Source: Triticum aestivum (Eukaryota > Streptophyta > Magnoliopsida > Poales > Poaceae). Taken from it: a stretch of DNA of 64,000 nucleotides. The stretch is from positions 477,214,530 to 477,278,529 of the forward strand of contig NC_057800.1 of assembly GCF_018294505.1 (NCBI RefSeq), given 5' to 3'. Made by a program: the position numbers and the translations under genes. Positions 31,357 through 42,113 of the stretch are shown piece after piece (position 1 is the first letter of the stretch; each line of letters starts with the position of its first letter). A model generated the notes under the pieces. The model saw only the letters and a program-made list of their open reading frames with translations. It made no database searches and was not told where the DNA came from.

Positions 31357-31499
31357 CGACTACATCAACCGCGTTCTTATAACGATTCCGCTTACGGTCT
31401 ACGAGGGTACATAGACGATACTCTCCCCTTTCGTTGATGTGCATCACCATGATCTTGCGTGTGCGTAGGAAAATTTAGAAATTACTATGTTCACCAACA
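31357..31499 (+). repeat. E2 3' LTR, right part
   Basis: It resumes CGACTACATCAACCGCG after the nested element and ends TTCACCAACA, followed by TATGT. Together with 23821-25402 it gives a 1725-bp LTR. Confidence 0.92.
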
Positions 31500-31504
31500 T
31501 ATGT

Positions 31505-32590
31505 TTCCTAACCATAGACATGAGTTGTCATTTGATTAACGAGATCATATCATTAAAGAATGATGTGATTAACTTGACCCATCCATTAGCTTAGCACGAT
31601 AATCGTTTAGTTTGCTGATATTGCTTTCTCCATAACTGTACATGTTCCTATGACTATGAGATCATGCAACTCCCGAATACTAGAGGAACACTTTGTGTGC
31701 TACCAAACGTCACAACGTAACTGGGTGATTAGAAAGGTGCTCTACAGGTGTCTCCGGTGGTGTTTGTTGAGTTGGCATGGATCAAGATTGGGATTTGTCA
31801 CTCCGATTGTCGGAGAGGTATCTTTGGGCCCTCTCAGTAATATACATCACTATAAGCCTTGCAAGCAATGTAGCTAATGAGTTAGTTACGGGATGTAGCA
31901 TTACGGAACGAGTAAAGAGACTTGCCGGTAACGAGATTGAACTAGGTATTGAGATACCGATGATCGAATCTCAGGCAAGTAACATACCGATGACAAAGGG
32001 AACAACATACATCGTTATGCGGTTTGACCGATAAAGATCTTCGTAGAATATCTAGGAACCAATATGAGCATCCAGGTTCCACTATTGGTTATTGACCAGA
32101 GACATGTCTCGGTCATGTCTACATAGTTCTCGAACCCGTAGGGTCCGCACGCTTAACGTTCGGTGACGATCGGTATTATGAGTTTATGTGTTTTGATGTA
32201 CCGAAGGTAGTACGGAGTCCCGGATGTGATCACGGACATGACGAGGAGTCTCTAAATGGTTGAGACATGAAGATTGATATATTGGACAAGTATGTTTGGA
32301 CATCGAAAGGGTTCCGAGTGAAGTTCGGGCATATACCGGGGTACCACGGGGTTACCAAAACCCCCCGGGGAGTTTAATGGTCCTTAGTGGAAAGAGAGGA
32401 GGGGCTGCCATGGCAAGCCATGCGCCCCCTCTTCATGTGGTCCGAATTGGACTAGGAAGGGGGGCCTTTTCCTTCTCCCTCTTTCCTCCTTCCTTCTCCT
32501 CCTCTTACTACATGGAAAGGGGGGAATCCTACTCCCGGTGGGAGTAGGCATCCCCATGGGGGCGCGCCATAGGAGGGCCGGCCCTCCCCC
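31505..32590 (+). repeat. LTR-c, second segment
   Basis: It continues TTCCTAACCATAGACATG from the first segment and runs to GGCCGGCCCTCCCCC, where E3 is inserted. A hairpin with arms CCTACTCCC (32528-32536) and GGGAGTAGG (32540-32548) occupies the place of the upstream inverted repeat. The TATA box expected 10-30 bases further is displaced to beyond the window. Confidence 0.88.
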
Positions 32591-34315
32591 TGAAAAAAAT
32601 ATGCCCTGGAGGCAATAATAAAGTTATTATTTATTTCCTTATTTCATGATAAATGTTTATTATTCATGCTAGAATTGTATTAACCGGAAACTTGATACAT
32701 GTGTAAATGCATAGACAAACAGAGTGCCACTAGTATGCCTCTACTTGACTAGCTCGTTGAATCAAAGATGGTTAAGTTTCCTAGCCATAGACATGAGTTG
32801 TCCTTTGATTAACGGGATCACATCATTAGGAGAATGATGTGATTGACTTGACCCATTCCGTTAGCTTAGCACTTGATCGTTTAGTATGTTGCTATTGCTT
32901 TCTTCATGACTTATACATGTTCCTATGACTATGAGATTATGCAACTCCCGTTTACCGGAGGAACACTTTGTGTGTTACCAAACGTCACAACGTAACTGGG
33001 TGATTATAAAGGTGCTCTACAGGTGTCTCCGAAGGTACTTGTTGAGTTGGCGTATTTCGAGATTAGGATTTGTCACTCCGATTGTCGGAGAGGTATCTCT
33101 GGGCCCTCTCGGTAATGCACATCACTATAAGCCTTGCAAGCATTGTAACTAATGAGTTAGTTGCAGGATGATGTATTACGGAACGAATAAAGAGACTTGT
33201 CGGTAACGAGATTGAACTAGGTATTGAGATACCGACAATCGAATCTCAGGAAAGTAACATACTGATGACAGAGGGAACAACGTATGTTGTTATGCGCTTT
33301 GACCAATAAAGATCTTCGTAGAATATGTAGGAGCCAATATGAGCATCCAGGTTCCGCTATTGGTTATTGACCGGAGATGTGTCTCGGTCATGTCTACATA
33401 GTTCTCGAACCCGTAGGGTCCGCACGCTTAACATTCGGTGACGATTTATATTATGAGTTATATGATTTGATGTACTGAAGGTAGTTCGGAGTCCCGGATG
33501 AGATCTGGGACATGACGAGGAGTCTCAAATGGTCGAGACATAAAGATCGATATATTGGACGACTATATTCGGACATCGGAAAGGTTCCGAGTGATTCGGG
33601 TATTTTTCACAGTACCGGAGAGTTATGGGAATTCGTATTGGGCTTTAATGGGCCATACGGGAAAGGAGAGAAAGGCCTCAAAAGGTGGCTGCACCCCTCC
33701 CCATGGTCTAGTCCGAATTGGACTAGGGAAGGGGGGGCGCCCCCTTCCTTCCTTCTCCTTTTCCCTTCCCCTTTTCCTATTCTGTATGGGAGGAGGAATC
33801 CTACTAGGACTAGGGAGTCCTAGTAGGACTCCACAGTTCTGGCGCGCCCTAGGGGCTGGCCGGCCTCCCCTCCTCCATCCTTTATATACGGGGGCGGGGG
33901 GCACCTCTAGACACACAAGTTGATCATTGATCCCTTAGGCGTGTGTGGTGCCCCCCTCCACCATAATCCACCTCGATCATATCGTAGCGGTGCTTAGGCG
34001 AAGCCCTACGCCGGTAGCAACATCATCACCGTCAACACGCTGTCATGCTGATGGAACTCTCCTGTGAAGCTCTGCTGTATCCGAGTTCGTGGGACGTCAT
34101 CGAGCTGAACGTGTGCTGAACTCGGAGGTGTCGTGCGTTCGCTACTTGGATCGGTCGGATCATGAAGACATTCGACTACATCAACCGCGTTCTCATAATG
34201 CTTCCGCTTACGGTCTACGAGGGTATGTGGACGATGCTCTTCCCTCTCGTTGCTATACATCACCATGATCTTGCGTGTGCGTAGTAATTTTTTGAAATTA
34301 CTAGGTTCCCCAACA
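32591..34315 (+). repeat. E3 5' LTR, 1725 bp
   Basis: TGAAAAAAATATGCC...CCCCAACA (the family usually starts TGAAGGAAATATGCC). TATA box TTTATATAC at 33881-33889. A perfect inverted repeat, TCCTACTAGGACT (33799-33811) and AGTCCTAGTAGGA (33816-33828), lies about 55 bases upstream. Confidence 0.9.
33799..33828. promoter_or_regulatory. Perfect 13-bp inverted repeat upstream of TATA in the E3 LTR
   Basis: The arms are 33799-33811 and 33816-33828 with loop AGGG. The 3' LTR has the same structure with 12-bp arms (40619-40630 and 40637-40648). The sequence differs from the E1/E2 version but the position and pairing are equivalent. Confidence 0.6.
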
Positions 34316-35555
34316 GTGGCATCCGAGCCAGGTTTTATGCATAGATGTTATATGCATGAGTAGAACACAAGCGAGTTGTGGGCGATACAAGTCATACTGC
34401 TTACCAGCATGTCATACTTTGGTTCGGCGGTATTGTTGGATGAAGCGGCCCGGACCGACATTACGCGTACACTTACGCGAGACTGGTTCTACCGACGTGC
34501 TTTGCACACAGGTGGCTGGCGGGTGTCAGTTTCTCCAACTTTAGTTGAACCGAGTGTGGCTACGCCCGGTCCTTGAGAAGGTTAAAACAGCACTAACTTG
34601 ACAAACTATCGTTGTGGTTTTGATGCGTAGGTAAGAACGGTTCTTGCTCAGCCCTTAGCAGCCACGTAAAACTTGCAACAACAAAGTAGAGGACGTCTAA
34701 CTTGTTTGTAGGGCATGTTGTGATGTGATATGGTCAAGACATATGCTATATTTTAATTGTATGAGATGATCATGTTTTGTAACCGATTTATCGGCAACTG
34801 GAAGGAGCCATATGGTTATCGCTTTATTGTATAGAATGTAATCGCCATGTAATGCTTTACTTTATTACTAAGCGGTAGCGATAGTCATAGAAGCAATAGT
34901 TGGTGAGACAACAACGATGCTATGATGTAGATCAAGGTGTTGCACTGGTGACGATGGTGATCATGACGGTGCTTCAGAGATGGAGATCACAAGCACAAGA
35001 TGATGATGTCCATATCATATCACTTATATTGATTGCATGTGATGTTTTTTATGCATCTTATTTTGCTTAGATCAACGGTAGCATTATAAGATGATCTCTC
35101 ACTAAATTTCAAGATAAAAGTGTTCTCCCTAAGTATGCACTATTGCCAAAGTTCGTCGTGCCGAGACACCACATGATGATCGGGTGTGATAAGCTCTATG
35201 TTCATCTACAACGGGTGCAAGCCAGCTTTTGCACACGCAGAATACTCGGGTTAAACTTGACGAGCCTAGCATATGCAGATATGGCCTCAGAACACTGAGA
35301 CCGAAAGGTCGAGCGTGAATCATATAGAAGATATGATCAACATAGTGATGTTCACCATTGAAAACTACTCCATCTCACGTGATGATCGGACATGGTTTAG
35401 TTGATCTGGATCACGTGATCACTTAGATGATTAGAGAGATGTCTATCTAAGTGGGAGTTCTTAAGTAATATGATTAATTGAACTTTAATTTATCATGAAC
35501 TTAGTCCTGGTAGTATTAGCATATCTATGTTGTAGATCAATAGCTCGCGTTTAGC
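34316..35555 (+). promoter_or_regulatory. E3 primer-binding site and leader
   Basis: TGGCATCCGAGCC at 34317-34329 is the primer-binding site. The leader is conserved with E1 and E2, including GGATCACGTGATCA near 35408-35421. The gag ATG of the family is changed to ATA near 35541. Confidence 0.7.
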
Positions 35556-36444
35556 TCCCCTGTTTATTTTGATATGTTCCTAGAGAAAACTAAGTTGAAA
35601 GATGTTTGTAGCAATGGTGCGGATTGGATCCGTGATCTGAGGATTATCCTCATTGCTACACAGAAGAATTATGTCCTTGATGCACCACTAGGTGACAGAC
35701 CAATTGCAGGAGCAGATACAGACATTATGAACGTTTGGCAAGCTCGATATGATGACTACTTGATAGTTTAGTGCACCATGCTTTACGGCTTAGAACCGGG
35801 ACTTCAAAAATGTTTTGAACACCATGGAGCATATAAGATGTTCCAAGAGTTGAAATTGGCATTTCATACTCATGTCCGTGTCGAGAGGTATGAGACCTCT
35901 AACAGTACTTTGCCTATAAGATGGAGGAGAATAGCTCAACTAGTGAGCATGTGCTCAGATTATCTGAGTACTACAATTGCTTGAATCAAGTGGGAGTTAA
36001 TCTTCCAGATAAGATAGTAATTGGAAAAGTTCTCTAGTCACTATCACCAAGTTACTAGAATTTCGTGATGAACTATAATATGCAAGGGATGACAAAAGTA
36101 ATTCCCGAGCTCTTCGTGATGCTGAAATCGACAAAGGTAGAAATCGAGAAAGAGTATCAAGTGTTGATGGTTGACAAGTCCACCAGTTTCAAGAAAAGGG
36201 CAAAGGGAAGAAGGGGAACTTCAAGAAGAATGGCAAGCAAGTTGCTGGTCAAGTGAAGAAACCCAAGTCTAGACCTAAGCCTGAGACTAAGTGCTTCTAC
36301 TGCAAAGGGACTGGTCACTGGAAGAGGAACTACCCCAAGTATTTAGCGGATAAGAAGGATGGCAAAGTGAACAAAGGTATATTTGATATACATGTTATTA
36401 ATGTGTACTTTACTAGTCTTTATAGCAACCCCTCAAGTATTTGA
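35556..36444 (+). pseudogene. E3 gag remnants
   Basis: Short frames at 35574-35771, 35778-35984, 36065-36256 and 36253-36444 cover Gag in shifting frames. The family start codon is lost. The zinc knuckle reads CFYCKGTGHWKRNY: the last zinc-binding Cys is Tyr. The protease region after 36430 is hardly recognisable (AGTATTTGATACTAG in place of the active-site Asp-Thr-Gly stretch, with a stop). Confidence 0.8.
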
Positions 36445-37766
36445 TACTAGTTCAGTTGCTAAAGAGTAGTAACTCGAAATGGGAGTTGCAGAATGAACAG
36501 AAACTAGTTAAAGGGTGAGGTGATGATGTGTGTTGGAAGTAGTTCCAAGATTGATATGATCATCATCGCACACTCCCTATACTTTCGGGATTGGTGTTGA
36601 ACCTAAATAAGTGTTATTTGGTGTTTGCGTTGAGCATGAATATGATTTGATCATGTTTATTGCAAAATAGTTATTCATTTAAAATTAGAGAATAATTGTT
36701 GTTCTGTTTACATGAATAATACCTTCTATGGTTATACACCCAATGAAAATGGTTTGTTGGATCTCGATCGTAGTGATACACATATTCATAATATTGAAGC
36801 CAAAAGATGCAAATTTAATAATGATAGTGCAACTTATTTGTGGAACTGCCGTTTTAGATCATATTGGTGAAAAACGCATGAAGAAAATCCATGCTGATGG
36901 GCTTTTGGAATCACTTGATTATGAATCAGTTGATGCTTGCGAACCATGCCTCATGGTCAAGATAACTAAGACTCCGTTCTCCGGAACAATGGAGCGAGCA
37001 ACTGACTTATTGGAAATAATACATACTGATGTATGCAATGCGATGAGTGTTGAGGCTCGCGGCAGGTATCGTTATTTTCTGACCTTCACAAATGAATTGA
37101 GCAGATATGCATATATCTACTTGATGAAACATAAGTCTAAAACATTTGAAAAGTTCATATAATTTCAGAGTGAAGTAGAAAATCATCATAACAAGAAAAT
37201 AAAGTTTCTACGATCTGATCGTGGAGGAAAATATTTGAGATTACGAGTTTGGTCTTCATTTGAAACAATGCGGAATAGTTTCGCAACTCACACCACCTAG
37301 AACACCACAGTGTAATGGTGTGTCCGAACACCGTAACCATACTTTATGAGATATGGTGCAACCTATGATGTTTCTTACCGATTTACCACTATCGTTTTGG
37401 GGTTATGCATTAGAGACAACTGCATTCACGTTAAAAAGGGCACCATCTAAATCCGTTGAGACGACACCATATGAACTGTGGTTTGGCAAGAAACCCAAGT
37501 TGTCATTTCTTAAAGTTTGGGGTTGTGATGCTTATGTGAAAAAGCTTTAACCTGATAAGCTCGAACCCAAATCGAAGAAATGTATCTTCATATGATACCC
37601 AACGGAGACTATTGGGTACACCTTCTATCACAGATCCGAAGGCAAGATATTCGTTGCTAATAATGGATCCTTTCTAGAGAAGGAGTTTCTCTCGAAAGAA
37701 GTGGGTGGGAGGAAAGTAGAACTTGATGAGGTAATTGTACCTGCTCCCTTATTGGAAAGTAGTTAA
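36445..37766 (+). pseudogene. E3 protease and integrase remnants
   Basis: Protease (36445-36720) has many substitutions and indels compared with E1/E2. Integrase begins near 36728 (frame to 37162) with the CEPCLM Cys pair and HTDVCN for the first catalytic Asp. A TAA near 37159 and further shifts follow. From 37353 the text becomes close to E1 again (LPLSFWGYALETTAFTLKRAP). It ends at the in-frame TAA 37764-37766, identical in place and context to the TAA of E1 at 13588. Confidence 0.8.
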
Positions 37767-38720
37767 TCACTGAAATCATTTCCAGTGATTCCTACACCAG
37801 TAAGTGAGGAAGCTAATGATGATGATCATGAAACTTCTGATCAAGTTACTACTGAACCTCGTAGGTCAACCAGAGTAAGATCCGCACCAAAGTGGTACGG
37901 TAATCATGTTCTGGAGGTCATGTTACTTGACCATGACGAACCTACGAACTATGAGGAAGCGATGACGAGCCCAGATTCCGCGAAATGGTTTGAGGCCATG
38001 AAATCTGAGATGGGATCCATGTATGAGAACAAAGTGTGGACTTTGGTTCACTTGCCCGATGATCGGCAAGCAATAGAAAATAAATGGATCTTCAAGAGGA
38101 AGACGGACGCTGATAGTAGTGTTACTATCTACAAAGCTAGACTTGTCGGAAAAAGGTTTTGACAAAGTTCAAGGTGTTGACTACGATGAGATTTTCTCAC
38201 TCGTATCGATGCTTAAAGTCTGTCTGAATCTTGTTAGCAATTGCCGCATTTTATGAAATCTGGCAAATGGATAACAAAACTGCAATCATTAATGGATTTA
38301 TTAAAAAAGGAGGTGTATATGATGCAACCAGAAGGTTTTGTCAATCCTAAAGGTGCTAACAAAAATGTGCAAGCTCCGGCGATCCATCTGTGGACCGGTG
38401 CAAGCATCTCGGAGTTGGAATATACGCTTTGACAAGTTGACTAAAGCATATAGTTTTATACAGACTTATGGTGAAGCCTGTATTTACAAGAAAGTGAGTG
38501 GGAGCACTACAACCTTTCTGATAAGTATATGTAAATGACATATTGTTGATCAGAAATGATGTAGAATTTTCTGGAAAGCATAAAGGAGTATTTGAAAGGA
38601 GTTCTTCAAAGAAAGACCTCGGTGAAGCTGCTTACATGTTGAGCATCAAGATCTATAGAGATAGATCAAAACGCTTGATAAAGATTTTCAATGAGTATGT
38701 ACCTTGATAAGATTTTTGAA
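37767..38720 (+). pseudogene. E3 reverse transcriptase remnants
   Basis: The first 395 bases are well preserved (126-aa frame, 37785-38162, with WFEAMKSEMGSMYENKVW). After a one-base insertion near 38155 the rest is degraded. The active-site region reads ...ISICKstopMTYC near 38520-38545 in place of YVDD, so the catalytic motif is lost. Confidence 0.8.
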
Positions 38721-39200
38721 TTAGTTCAAAATGGAACAGTCAAAGAAAGAGTTCTTGCCTGTGTTGCAAGGTGTGAAGTTGAGTAAGACTCAAAGCTCGA
38801 CCACGGCAGAAGATAGAAAGAGAATGAAAGTCATTCCCTATGCCTCAGTCATAGGTTCTATAAAGTATGCCATGCTGTGTACCAGATCTATTGTATACCC
38901 TACACTGAGTTTGGCAAGGGGGTACAATAGTGATCTAGGAGTAGATCACTGGACAACGGTCAAACTTATCCTTAGTGGAACAGGGATATGTTTCTCGATT
39001 ATGGAGGTGACAAAAGGTTCATCGTAAAGGGTTACGTCGATGCAATTTTTGACACTGATCCAGATGACTCTAAGTCTCAACCTGGATACATATAGGAAGT
39101 GGGAGCAATTAGCTAAAGTAGCTCCATGCAGAGCATTGTAGACATAGAAATTTGCAAAATACATAACGGATCTGAATGTGATAGACCCGTCGACTAAGAT
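38721..39200 (+). pseudogene. E3 RNase H remnant with a large deletion
   Basis: A frame 38731-39027 retains the connection region (YASVIGSIKYAMLCTRS). GYVDAIFD follows in a shifted frame, with the catalytic Asp codon kept. About 300 bp in the middle of RNase H, including the EAEY and DN motifs seen in E2, are missing near 39090-39145. Only a DIEICKIHN-like tail and VIDPSTK remain. Confidence 0.75.
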
Positions 39201-39241
39201 TCTCTCACAAGTAAAACATGATCACACCTTAGTACTCTTTG

Positions 39242-39384
39242 GGTGTTAATCACATAGCGATGTGAACTAGATTACTGAATCTAGTAAACCCTTTGGGTGT
39301 TGGTCACATGGTGATGTGAACTATGGGTGTTAATCAAATTATGATGTGAACTATCGATGTTAATCACATGGTGATGTGATCTAT
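39242..39384 (+). repeat. 29-30-bp direct repeats just before the E3 polypurine tract
   Basis: Four copies of a GGTGTTAATCACATGGTGAT-type unit start at 39242, 39296, 39325 and 39355; the last three are head to tail with a period of 29-30. E2 has one diverged equivalent (about 23764). The array lies in the 3' untranslated part between RNase H and the polypurine tract. Confidence 0.85.
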
Positions 39385-39400
39385 ATTATTGACTCTAGTG

Positions 39401-39412
39401 CAAGTGGGAGAC
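39401..39412 (+). promoter_or_regulatory. E3 polypurine tract
   Basis: CAAGTGGGAGAC directly before the 3' LTR start TGAAGGAAATATG at 39413. Confidence 0.75.
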
Positions 39413-41086
39413 TGAAGGAAATATGCCCTAGAGGCAATAATAAAGTTATTATCTATTTCCTTATTTCATGATAAATGTTTATTATTCATGCTAGAATTGT
39501 ATTAACCGGAAACTTTATACATGTGTGAATGCATAGACAAACAGAGTGTCACTAGTATGCCTCTACTTGACTAGCTCGTTGAATCAAAGATGGTTAAGTT
39601 TCCTAGCCATAGACATGAGTTGTCATTTGATTAACGGGATCACATCATTAGGAGAATGATGTGATTAACTTGACCCATTCCGTTAGCTTAGCACTTGATC
39701 GTCTAGTATGTTGCTATTGCTTTCTTCATGACTTATACATGTTCCTATGACTATGAGATTATGCAACTCCCGATTACCGGCGGAACACTTTGTGTGCTAC
39801 CAAACGTCACAACGTAACTGGATGATTATAAAGGTGCTCTAAAGGTGTCTCCGATGTTACTTGTTGAGTTGGCATAGATCGAGATTAGGATTTGTCACTC
39901 CCATTGTCGGAGAGGTATCTCTGGGCCCTCTCGGTAATGCACATCACTATTAGCCTTGCAAGCAATGCAACTAATGAGTTAGTTGCAGGATGATGCATTA
40001 CGGAAACGAGTAAAGAGACTTTCCGGTAACGATATTGAACTAGGTATTGAGATACCGACGATCGAATCTCGGGCAAGTAACATACCGATGACAAAGGGAA
40101 CAACGTATGTTGTTATGCGGTTTGACCGATAAAGATCTTCATAGAATATGTAAGAACCAATATGAGCATCCAGGTTCCGCTATTGGTTATTGTCTGGAGA
40201 TGTGTCTCGGTCATGTCTATATAGTTCTCGAACCCGTAGGGTCCGCACGCTTAATGTTCGATGACGATTTATATTATGAGTTATATGATTTGATGTACCG
40301 AAGGTAGTTCGGAGTCCCGGATGAGATCGGGGATATGACGAGGAGTCTCGAAATGGTCGAGACGTAAAGATCGATATACTGGACGACTATATTCGGACAT
40401 TGGAAAGATTCCGAGTGATTCGGGTATTTTTCAGAGTACCGGAGAGTTACGGGAATTCGTATTGGGCCTTAATGGGCCATACGGGAAAGGAGAGAAAGGC
40501 CTCAAAAGGTGGTCGCACTCCTCCCCATGGTCTTGTCCGAATTGGACTAGGGAAGGGGGGCGACCCCTTCCTTCCTTCTCCTTTTCCCTTCCTCTTTTCC
40601 TATTCCATATGGGAGGAATCCTACTAGGACTAGGTTGTCCTAGTAGGACTCCACACTTCTGGTGCGCCCTAGGGGCTGGCCGGCCTCCGCTCCTCCATCC
40701 TTTATATACGGGGGCAGGGGGCACCTCTAGACACACAAGTTGATCATTGATCCCTTAGCCGTGTGCGGTGCCCCCCTCCATCATAATCCACCTCGATCAT
40801 ATCGTAGCGGTGCTTAGGCAAAGCCCTGCGTCGGTAGCAACATCATCATCGTCAACACGTCGTCGTGCTGATGGAACTCTCCCGTGAAGCTCTGCTGGAT
40901 CAGAGTTCGTGGGACGTCATTGAGCTAAACGTGTGCTGAACTCGGAGGTGTCGTGCGTTCAGTACTTGGATCGGTCAGATCATGAAGACGTTCGACTACA
41001 TCAACCGCGTTCTCATAACGCTTCCGCTTACGGTCTACGAGGGTATGTGGACGATACTCTTCCCTCTCATTGCTATACATCACCAT
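39413..41086 (+). repeat. E3 3' LTR, left part
   Basis: It runs from TGAAGGAAATATGCC to CATCACCAT, where the 12.6-kb element is inserted. TATA box at 40701-40709. The right remainder is 53694-53742. Confidence 0.92.
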
Positions 41087-42113
41087 TGTAACATCCCGAT
41101 TCTCGGAATGTTCAAGAAAAAAAATCCAAAAATCAGGACGAGAAAATTGGTTTTTTTTATTTGTTAATAAAAGCTTAAATTGAGTTTTCATAAAGTTAGT
41201 GGATTTAATTTGAACTTTTGCAACCTAAATTAAATTTGAGTTGCTTATTTTATTTTAGTCAGTTTTTTTTCTTCTTCGGCATATTCAAATATGCGCCTTT
41301 GGAATTTTATTTGGTTGTTTTGTTCTGAAATTTGTTTGAGCATTTTATTTCTAGATTTTCCTTTTTTCTCTCAACTTTGGGCGAAGTTCCCTTGCCTGTA
41401 AGTCCCATGCTGTTCTCTGGTTGCAAGTCACATTTTTTTTAACGAATGGACCAAGCCCAACCTTTTTTTTGTTCTCTCTCATGCTAGTAATGGGCTGGCC
41501 AAACCGACCCATTTCCCCAACGGAGCAAGCACCCCTTCTCCTCCCTTCTTTTCTGTACGCTAGCAAACCTACACAGGAAAGTAGACAGCCACACCTCCAA
41601 GGAAAGAAACGCCATCATCAAGTCATGATTGCTGCCTCCACAATTCCTTAAATCCAGTTTCCAAAACTAAAGTCTTCATCTTGTGCGCCTCCTCTTCTTC
41701 CTCTTCTCTGTACTTCTTCCTCTTCTCTGTACGTTCCCAGAAACAGAAGAGAAGAGAAAACATACAGCCATGAAGAAACCTTTCCTCTAACTCCCTCAAC
41801 TCTCCACTGTTTACAATTCCGGAGACATATAGACGTGCGCCCCAAACTCCTCTTCCATTCCAACAGCAGCCCCTACCTTCTTCCTTCTCAGTTCTCTCAA
41901 GAACTTTCCTGAAGCAATAGTGCTCTATGGACGCCGGTCGTCGATCCCGATGAAGGAGGTCATCTCCATCCAAATCCTTACGCCAGAAGATTCTCCACCA
42001 GACCACAAATCCATTCAGAGAAGAAGAAACGCGTTGGGTCAACCACACGTGAAGAATTCCACATGTCCGCGTACACTGTGCATCAAGTTCGTTGCACCGT
42101 TCCGTCAACCCAG

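Larger units (their letters stand above)
16874..31499 (+). mobile_element. E2: complete BARE/Angela-like Copia retrotransposon with a nested element
   Basis: It has a 5' LTR (16874-18607), primer-binding site, leader, gag-pol (19824-23733), polypurine tract and a 3' LTR starting at 23821. The 3' LTR is split at 25402/31352 by a 5.9-kb element and ends at 31499. The TSD is TATGT. Comparing the first 400 bases of the two LTRs by eye gives roughly 4% differences, an older insertion. Gag-pol is the best preserved of the three copies but still has several stops and frameshifts. Confidence 0.93.
16869..31504. repeat. E2 target-site duplication TATGT
   Basis: TATGT precedes the E2 5' LTR (16869-16873) and follows the E2 3' LTR (31500-31504). 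Joining the flanks restores the normal LTR text GATGGTTATGTTTCCTAACC. This proves that E2 with everything inside it is one insertion into LTR-c. Confidence 0.95.
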
